A stretch of 19,875 nucleotides of DNA from DXYV01 sp045543215 (GTDB taxonomy: Bacteria > Bacillota > Clostridia > Oscillospirales > Oscillospiraceae): positions 1 through 19,875 of the forward strand of contig JAZQMD010000003.1 in the NCBI GenBank assembly GCA_045543215.1, in the 5' to 3' direction. The position numbers and the translations under genes are program-made. The notes beneath the pieces were generated by a model, which was given only the letters and a program-made list of their open reading frames with translations, was not told the DNA's origin and did not search any database. Below are positions 14,680 to 19,875 of this stretch, one piece after another (within the stretch, counting starts at the first letter, position 1; each line of letters opens with the position of its first letter).

Positions 14680-16131
14680 GTGGGTAAGAGTCGTGTGCAG
14701 TCTAGAGCAATATGTTTTTTATTAACAATAGCTTTCACTTTTTTACCATTTTTGAAATCAGCAATGGCTACGGTTTCCTCCTCAACTGAGAGCAGCATAT
14801 CTGGACTAAAGGGCAGATCCATCTCTGTTCTGGGCGACAGTATGTCCACCTATATGAATGTATCTACTGGTACTACGGTAAAGACGACTAACTCCACCCT
14901 TAAAAATTACCGATATTACTATAACAATACTCGTGAACGGCTAAGTGTAGGTCTTCAAGACATGTGGTGGTATCAGACGGCCGCTACTTTGGGCATGAGG
15001 ATCTTGGTAAACAACTCTGCCGGCGGATCGTGCGTCTATCTCCCCTGCTTTGGTGTCGAGGGGGCTTATATAAATCGTTGCGTTCAGCTTCATGATGATA
15101 CCCCACCTAACGCAGGTGAGAAGCCTGACATCATTGCGATTCATCTCGGCCAAAATGATGTTCATCTTATGCCCCAAAGCATGGGCAAGGAGGAGGAGAT
15201 TGATTACGATGCTCTCATTACTCCAACTGGAGATGGCCATTATATCTATAAAACTCCAACAAGTACTGCCGAGGCCTACGCACTTATGATTGCCCGCATG
15301 TTATGGCATTACCCCGATGCGGAAATTTACTGTTTCACACAAATTCAGTATAAATATCCCCCCGCCGCTAGAAAGGCTCGGAAAGATCATTTTAATGATA
15401 CTGTTCGTAAAATAGCTGAACATTATGGCGTATATGTAGTGGATCTAGATCGGAATGGGATTATCTATCAGGGGAGTCCCAACTTTGACCACTATATGGG
15501 CCCTGACAGCATACATCCTCGGGTTCCCGGTATGAATGTTATTGCTAAAACGTTTATATCCTCAATTTTAGAAAACAGCAACTACATAAAAGATACAAAT
15601 GCTAGACCCGGTGAATATATACAAGACATTAATGGCGTTAACGTTGGGGCAACCTATGTGATCTGCACTAAACGTAAAAAAGATGAAACCAGCAGTCTGT
15701 TATACTGTAATGGAACTGTAACTGATTCAGTGCAGATCACAGAGACTGGGTCTAAGTTAACAATGCACGATTGGCTTGATCCTACAAAATCACACTGGAA
15801 AGTAGTGCGTTTAAAGAATGGCCAGATTGCTCTTAAGTCTTGTGTCCCATGGGCTGATTATTACTTAGATTTAAGCATACCGTATCCATCACCAAAGGCC
15901 CGTACCAGTTCACGGCCCTCAGCAATTATTATTAAAAAAGGTGAAGCACCTGGTACATATAATATTCAAGATGGGTCGATCGACTATTCTTTATCTTATG
16001 ATCATGAGCATAACCAATTTTCTAGTGCCAAAAATGGTTATGCTGATGACAATGACGCTTATCCAATTTATGGTCTTTTTAAAATTGACGATAGTGTTGA
16101 GTTAACATTTTATAAACTAATTGAGGAATAA
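14680..16131 (+). CDS. Secreted SGNH/GDSL-family hydrolase with an unassigned C-terminal domain
   Basis: This is a probable extracellular esterase or deacetylase; the substrate is unknown. It is 483 aa. Residues 1-30 look like a Sec signal peptide (basic start, hydrophobic core, A-M-A at 28-30). SGNH blocks follow: GDSMS with nucleophile Ser54, NNSAGGS (111-117), LGQND with Asn159, and DSIHP with Asp276 and His279. The hydrolase part ends near residue 305. Residues 310-483 look beta-rich, with evenly spaced aromatic/Gly segments (TYVIC, HWKVVRL, GTYNIQ, YGLFKID), vaguely like a lectin-type trefoil, but no family is recognised. Start is GTG, with AGGAGG 8 bases upstream. It stands alone between a perfect promoter and its own terminator. 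Codon use is AT-richer than mgl or opp, suggesting transfer. Confidence 0.82.
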   Translation: MGKSRVQSRAICFLLTIAFTFLPFLKSAMATVSSSTESSISGLKGRSISVLGDSMSTYMNVSTGTTVKTTNSTLKNYRYYYNNTRERLSVGLQDMWWYQTAATLGMRILVNNSAGGSCVYLPCFGVEGAYINRCVQLHDDTPPNAGEKPDIIAIHLGQNDVHLMPQSMGKEEEIDYDALITPTGDGHYIYKTPTSTAEAYALMIARMLWHYPDAEIYCFTQIQYKYPPAARKARKDHFNDTVRKIAEHYGVYVVDLDRNGIIYQGSPNFDHYMGPDSIHPRVPGMNVIAKTFISSILENSNYIKDTNARPGEYIQDINGVNVGATYVICTKRKKDETSSLLYCNGTVTDSVQITETGSKLTMHDWLDPTKSHWKVVRLKNGQIALKSCVPWADYYLDLSIPYPSPKARTSSRPSAIIIKKGEAPGTYNIQDGSIDYSLSYDHEHNQFSSAKNGYADDNDAYPIYGLFKIDDSVELTFYKLIEE

Positions 16132-16260
16132 AATGATTGTTATAAATTATTTACCTTACAAGTAAGAATTTTACAAAAGGTGTACTGACTATAAGTGTAA
16201 ACATCTGCGGTTGTTTATGCAAAAAAGTCGATAATAGTCATATTATATGTAATACGTATT

Positions 16261-16311
16261 ATTGCCTTAAGGATAAGTCATAGTGTTCTTACCCTTAAGG
16301 CAATATTTTTT
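16261..16311 (+). terminator. Intrinsic terminator of the SGNH hydrolase gene
   Basis: ATTGCCTTAAGG (16261-16272) pairs perfectly with CCTTAAGGCAAT (16293-16304). After one mismatch, TAAG/CTTA extends the stem inside, leaving a loop of about 10 bases. TTTTTT follows at 16306-16311. It lies 130 bases after the stop codon. Confidence 0.88.
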
Positions 16312-16539
16312 CCCGCCGTTCATCTGTTTTCATTATGCGCCAGTCTTCGCCTGTCGGCAGTTACCCGGTCCTGGTCCATGCCCTATCTACTTTATCAACA
16401 ACTAAAAAATAGCTGATGACCTCATAAATTATCAACAGCTTACTTGTCATAGTTATTTTTTAATTACTCTGCAAATATATTCTTATTCAGCCCAATGAAG
16501 CCGTTGCTTATACCTTCTCCACCCCAATTTTGTATACGC
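16312..16539. other. No gene recognised between terminator and integrase remnant
   Basis: I see no sustained coding signal, RNA gene or repeat here. The right part could contain eroded N-terminal codons of the recombinase remnant that begins near 16540, but stops interrupt all plus frames and no motif could be matched. Confidence 0.4.
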
Positions 16540-17175
16540 GCTCCCATTCATAAGGCTAAAATGGTGCTGAACATAACTTTGGAGGCTTCCATAGAGGACG
16601 GCATTACTAGGAGCCCGCTAAAATCGAAGCGCGTCAAGGTCACCGGCAAGGCCAGCAAGCCAACAAAGGAATACAGCGTTGAGCAAATGCAATTTCTTGT
16701 TCAGAATTTGGAGAAGATTATACAGGCATCCGATCGTATGTACCTGACGGATATCGGCATTGCATCCGCTGCGATTGGAGGAAGTCCTAAGCTTAAAGTG
16801 AGAGTACATGGGCCTCGAAGCTAAAGTAATCCATGTAAGCCGGGCAGTAACACATCCGACACGCAACCAGCCAGAGATTGGGACAAAGGCAGCGGCCAGC
16901 ACAAAGGGATATCGATCTATCTGATATTGTTGCTCAACACCTAACCCCCGGCGATGCTGATAGGTTTATCTTTAGAGTGGATAAGCCGCTCTCGTATACA
17001 CAAGTTCGCCGCATGTGTGAATCCATTAGAAGTGACACAGGATTCACCGATAAGATCCACCAATACGATTCCGCACTACTGTGTTAACCGACCTATACGA
17101 ACAGACGCGGGACACTAAAGAAGCGTAAGCGGCAGCCGGACATAATACCTCCGCGTGGGGCCTCTTTTATTGTGT
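16540..17175 (+). pseudogene. Broken tyrosine recombinase/integrase (remnant 1)
   Basis: Pieces of one phage/ICE-type integrase can be read across three frame changes. MVLNITLEASIEDG and YSVEQMQFLV (frame 1, to about 16750) are followed by ALHPLRLEEVLSLK, then a stop at 16799 where the family usually has Trp, then VIHVSRAVTHPTRNQPEIGT (frame 2). RDIDLSDIVAQHL and PLSYTQVRRMCESIRSDTGF follow (frame 3, about 16905-17055), then PIRFRTTVLTDLYEQTRDTKEA, a stop, and AAAGH (frame 2 again). RFRTT and AAAGH correspond to the catalytic R and H regions near the C-terminus. The N-terminal half is absent. At least three frameshifts and two stops make it clearly inactive. It points toward the tRNA operon. 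Recognition rests on remembered clostridial integrase sequences. Confidence 0.8.
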
Positions 17176-17596
17176 CAGTAGTAAACACTATCCATGATAT
17201 ATGGATGCCGCACCCATTTCAGATTTCGGTTCGGAGCACTTCTTTCGAATATTCCATTTTAGGTTGTATTCCAGGCAAGCGCATCTCAATTCGCTAATCG
17301 GGACAAACACAAAAATGCCTATATCCTCCTATTTATACATCAACAAATCCCTATTAAGTTTTTTGAACCGTCTTTATTAATTTGTTCAGAAAGAATTTGA
17401 GGGCATTATTTTTTACATACAGGTAATATGTTTATAATCTTTAAATAAATGAGAGTGTTACTGCATAAGCAAATCCAAGAAAACAACGAAATTTAAAACC
17501 GCAACCTTCTCTCTTGGGCCTAATCTCTCCTTGATCCATACCTTCCAATTATTCCGGGAACTTACCAAATATAATTATCGTCAAATCAAAAACTAG
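17176..17596. other. AT-rich stretch without a recognisable gene
   Basis: There are no open frames of note, no tRNA and no strong hairpin with a T-run. A small inverted repeat, ATCCAT-GATAT-ATGGAT, lies at 17190-17206. The stretch separates the first integrase remnant from a second broken gene and looks like decayed element DNA. Confidence 0.4.
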
Positions 17597-18134
17597 CTAT
17601 TTGAGCATACCGCAGATGGTTGGGCTTATATCTACAAGGATAAGTATTACGGGCGTAAGTGGGGCATTACCCTTGAAGGGAGTGCAAGAGTGTCGGATAT
17701 CTGCGCCCCAGAGGACGGTAGATGCCACCTTTGTGACTGCGAGGAGGCGGTCGCAAACTGGACACCGATTATAAATATCTGTCTTTGATCCACCCGCTCA
17801 GTGCCTATACTTGGATTCAGTATTCCATATTCAACCCCAATTATTATCACTATTCCGTTTCCGACCCAACAAGTGAACTGGATCCATTAAACCCCGTATA
17901 CAATATAGTGGAAAACGGCTCAAAGTCAGATAGCGAACTTTCTGATCGGGAGTTTGAGCAGAAATATAATTATTTCTTCGGTTATTACGACAATTTTGGG
18001 CAAATCTTTTCCGAGCCCGGCTTTGGCATATCTGGAGATGTAGAAGGGAATTCCCCTCCGACGGCCAGATGATCGGTGAAAGTACCGTGAGAAGCATCCG
18101 GTTTGACACGCGTTATCGAGGTGCAGCTAACTGA
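17597..18134 (+). pseudogene. Unidentified gene broken into three frames
   Basis: Three adjacent plus-strand fragments seem to belong to one former protein. Fragment a (17597-17788) includes AYIYKDKYYGRKWGITLEG and a cysteine cluster CHLCDC. Fragment b (about 17740-18072) includes KLDTDYKYLSLIHPLSAYTW, FNPNYYHYSV and YNYFFGYYDNFGQIF, rich in Tyr, Phe and Asp. Fragment c (about 18045-18134) includes DGQMIGESTVRSIRFDTRY before a stop. Fragments overlap at the shifts, as expected of single-base indels in a once continuous frame. The aromatic-rich, likely beta-strand composition suggests an exported or surface protein, but no family is recognised and no start or signal peptide can be placed. It lies between two integrase remnants and was probably cargo of the same element. 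Confidence 0.5.
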
Positions 18135-18396
18135 TCCAATGTGCAGCAGTCTGGCAACAGATCGGATGACCGCCGCCAAAGCATTCCGAGCGTGGATGGG
18201 CCTGACCCCTTCCGCATCTGGACATGGCTCTAAGCCGTTAACTTACTCCCATCTGGGGGTAATAACGAAGCCAGACTAGAAACTTCCAGGCTGCTATTGC
18301 TCTGGAGCACCAAACTATTTTATCGCTTCGCATTGGAAGCTAATATCATCAACCAGCTATTATTATCAATCCGCCATCCTTGAGGAAAGGCAATAA
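18135..18396. other. Decayed stretch without an assignable gene
   Basis: Short coding-like stretches occur in more than one plus frame, for example a frame containing AAKAFRAWMGLTPSASGHG near 18175-18230, but none can be matched to a family. No RNA gene or repeat was seen. It probably includes eroded upstream parts of the second integrase. Confidence 0.35.
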
Positions 18397-18694
18397 TTAC
18401 AAGAAAATGGGAAAACGATGAATTACAGCACCCTCTATCAGACTCTTCAAAATCCCATTACCCGCTACAACAGAGAAAATCTGCCAGAGCAACAACTTTC
18501 TCACATTCCTTTTCATGGTCCGCGCCACACATCACAACCCTGCTGATCGCAAGCAAGCAGATATTAAAACCGTCTCTAAACACTTGGGATGTGCACAGGC
18601 CTCTACAACAATAAACATGTACACCCATTCCCTCCAAGATAATGATCGTAATATTGCAGAGGCTCTTGAAACCATGCTTAATAAACACTCATAG
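18397..18694 (+). pseudogene. Broken tyrosine recombinase/integrase C-terminus (remnant 2)
   Basis: The last ~100 codons of a phage/ICE-type tyrosine integrase survive in three frames. LQENGKTMNYSTLYQTL and HIPFHGPRHTS come first (to 18546), then TLLIASKQ (about 18537-18560), then DIKTVSKHLGCAQASTTINMYTHSLQDND through the TAG at 18692. HGPRHT matches the catalytic HxxRHT box with the usual Leu changed to Pro. LGCAQ has lost the catalytic His (normally LGHAQ), while the Tyr nucleophile in MYTHS remains. Two frameshifts plus these changes make it inactive. It differs in sequence from remnant 1, so two separate recombinases were present. It ends 95 bases from the tRNA-Thr 3' end, a common integrase target. 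Confidence 0.85.
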
Positions 18695-18751
18695 CATCCA
18701 AAAATTCCGCTGTAATAGTCACACTTATACGGCAAAATTGTGCTATAAAGC

Positions 18752-18785
18752 AAAAATCCTCAAAGCTCTACGGCTCCAAGGATTT
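18752..18785 (-). terminator. Probable terminator of the tRNA operon
   Basis: On the minus strand, four bases after the tRNA-Thr CCA end, AAATCCT pairs with AGGATTT across an 18-base loop that can form an inner AGC/GCT pairing. It runs into TTTTT at 18756-18752. The stem is modest, so confidence is moderate. Confidence 0.55.
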
Positions 18786-18788
18786 CTG

Positions 18789-18864
<76 letters not shown>

Positions 18865-18891
18865 GTATCAAGCGCCGGCTTGACGCTTGAA

Positions 18892-18968
18892 TGGCGACGC
18901 GGAAGGGACTTGAACCCTCGACCTCCGGCGTGACAGGCCGGCATTCTAACCGACTGAACTACCGCGCC
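18892..18968 (-). tRNA. tRNA-Asp (GTC)
   Basis: On the minus strand from 18968 the acceptor GGCGCGG pairs with CCGCGTC (one G:T pair). The anticodon stem is CCGGC/GCCGG with loop CTGTCAC, giving anticodon GTC. The T loop GTTCAAGTC is present and CCA is encoded. It is 77 bases, 4 bases after tRNA-Val and 27 bases before tRNA-Thr. Confidence 0.97.
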
Positions 18969-18972
18969 AAAT

Positions 18973-19048
18973 TGGTGGGAACAACAGGGCTCGAACCTGT
19001 GACATCATGCTTGTAAGGCATGCGCTCTCCCAGCTGAGCTATGCTCCC
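18973..19048 (-). tRNA. tRNA-Val (TAC)
   Basis: On the minus strand from 19048 the acceptor GGGAGCA pairs with TGTTCCC (one G:T pair). The anticodon stem is CATGC/GCATG with loop CTTACAA, giving anticodon TAC. The T loop GTTCGAGCC is present and CCA is encoded. It is 76 bases and first gene of the tRNA operon, about 26 bases after the predicted transcription start. Confidence 0.97.
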
Positions 19049-19080
19049 CTGTTGGTCATCCGTTCCAGACGACGAACGTT

Positions 19081-19109
19081 ATTATACAAAATATAGAGTC
19101 AAATGTCAA
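19081..19109 (-). promoter_or_regulatory. Perfect consensus promoter of the tRNA operon
   Basis: On the minus strand TTGACA (19109-19104) and TATAAT (19086-19081) are both perfect and 17 bases apart. Transcription would start near 19074. A stable-RNA operon is expected to have such a strong promoter. Confidence 0.88.
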
Positions 19110-19136
19110 TAACTAATTTTAATTTTTTTCAACATA

Positions 19137-19165
19137 TTGTCAAACTCAGGAAATGCGTTTATACT
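19137..19165 (+). promoter_or_regulatory. Predicted hprK promoter
   Basis: TTGTCA (19137-19142) and TATACT (19160-19165) are 17 bases apart and match 5 of 6 positions each. Transcription would start near 19172, about 26 bases before the GTG start. It faces away from the tRNA promoter, with 27 bases between the two -35 boxes. Confidence 0.65.
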
Positions 19166-19197
19166 GAAGTCAAATTGATAAGAAAGTGTGATCTTCC

Positions 19198-19875
19198 GTG
19201 GAGAGTCGTTACTCTGTTTCCCTTGGAAGGGTAATCCAGGAATTGAATTTCGAGGTTCTGTATGCGCCGGAGGGATACGAGACGGTGCAGATCAAAACCG
19301 AGGATGTGAACCGTCCCGGGCTTCAGCTGGCCGGTTTCTTTGATTATTTTGTGCCTCAGCGGATTCAGCTGATGGGACTTGTAGAAACCACCTACCTGAG
19401 CAATTTGACCCCAGAGGAGCGCAGAGTGAGTTTTGAGCGACTCTTTTCCCACGAGATCCCTGCGCTGGTGGTCGCTCACGGGTTGGAAGCCTTTCCTGAG
19501 TGTCTGGAAATGGCGCAGAAATATGGGCGTGTCATTTTACGCACTCCGGAAAGTACCACCAATATCATGTCTACGACGATCAGCTTTTTGCGCGTGGAAC
19601 TTTGCCCCAGAATTACACGTCACGGCGTTCTTGTAGAAGTGTACGGCGAAGGACTTCTTCTTTTGGGCGAATCGGGTGTCGGTAAAAGTGAGACTGCCAT
19701 TGAGTTGGTCAAGCGCGGTCACCGTCTGATTGCTGATGATGCCGTTGAGATTCGACGCATTACGCGCCATAAGCTGCTTGGTACTGCGCCCGAATTGATC
19801 CGCCATTACATGGAACTTCGTGGTATCGGTGTTGTGGATGTGCACCGTCTGTTTGGCATGAGTGCGGTCAAGAAA
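19198..19875 (+). CDS. hprK: HPr kinase/phosphorylase (3' end beyond the window)
   Basis: This enzyme phosphorylates and dephosphorylates Ser46 of HPr, the switch for CcpA-type carbon catabolite control and PTS activity in Gram-positive bacteria. 226 codons are visible of a usual ~310. The N-terminal domain begins ESRYSVSLGRVIQELNFEV. The catalytic region shows RHG with the conserved His142, Walker A GESGVGKS (157-164), LIADDAVEI (178-185), and the family signature ELRGIGVVD (206-214). The start is a GTG at 19198: a stop lies three codons upstream, and the following residues align with the usual N-terminus. The ribosome site (GAAAGTG region) is weak. The reading frame is open to the last base, so the gene is cut by the window edge, not broken. 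Confidence 0.95.
   Translation, partial: MESRYSVSLGRVIQELNFEVLYAPEGYETVQIKTEDVNRPGLQLAGFFDYFVPQRIQLMGLVETTYLSNLTPEERRVSFERLFSHEIPALVVAHGLEAFPECLEMAQKYGRVILRTPESTTNIMSTTISFLRVELCPRITRHGVLVEVYGEGLLLLGESGVGKSETAIELVKRGHRLIADDAVEIRRITRHKLLGTAPELIRHYMELRGIGVVDVHRLFGMSAVKK

Noticed and set aside
17190..17206. Inverted repeat ATCCAT-GATAT-ATGGAT
   Set aside because: It is short, AT-rich and unattached to any gene or T-run; chance is likely in this composition.
19159..19479. Minus-strand open frame opposite hprK
   Set aside because: The plus strand carries an unmistakable HprK N-terminal domain; the minus frame also runs over the hprK promoter.

Overview
The window looks like a chromosomal segment from a low- to mid-GC gut-type Clostridia, most likely Oscillospirales/Oscillospiraceae. 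The pointers are strong AGGAGG-type ribosome sites, sigma-A-like promoters, lipoprotein substrate-binding proteins, the Firmicutes form of galT, and an HPr kinase gene. The exact genus cannot be read from the sequence alone.

Region 1 (1-6164) is a complete oligopeptide/dipeptide ABC importer operon on the minus strand. The order is oppB-oppC-oppD-oppF-oppA, with a near-consensus promoter (TTGATA-17-TATAAT) upstream of oppB and a strong palindromic terminator at the left edge.

Region 2 (6296-14470) is a galactose island. mglB-mglA-mglC (minus) encode a high-affinity galactose/methyl-galactoside ABC importer, galM (plus) is the mutarotase, and galK-galT (minus) carry out the first two committed steps of the Leloir pathway. 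galM and galKT diverge from a compact region with facing promoters. A perfect 19-bp stem-loop separates mglB from mglA and probably raises the binding protein over the membrane components. galE, a phosphoglucomutase and a dedicated regulator are not in the window.

Region 3 (14566-16311) is one secreted SGNH/GDSL hydrolase gene with a perfect consensus promoter (TTGACA-17-TATAAT), a GTG start, its own terminator, and AT-richer codon use than its neighbours. Its C-terminal ~170 residues match no domain I recognise.

Region 4 (16312-18785) is a gene graveyard. It holds the remains of two different tyrosine recombinases and one unidentified protein, all broken by frameshifts and stops, next to the 3' end of a tRNA operon. 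This is most simply a decayed integrative element.

Region 5 (18789-19875) is a tRNA-Val(TAC)-Asp(GTC)-Thr(GGT) operon (minus) behind a perfect consensus promoter. It diverges from hprK (HPr kinase/phosphorylase, plus), which runs off the right edge. No CRISPR array, rRNA or intact insertion sequence was seen. The best candidates for something not yet described are the SGNH protein's C-terminal domain, the altered ligand pocket predicted for MglB, and the unidentified broken gene at 17597-18134.
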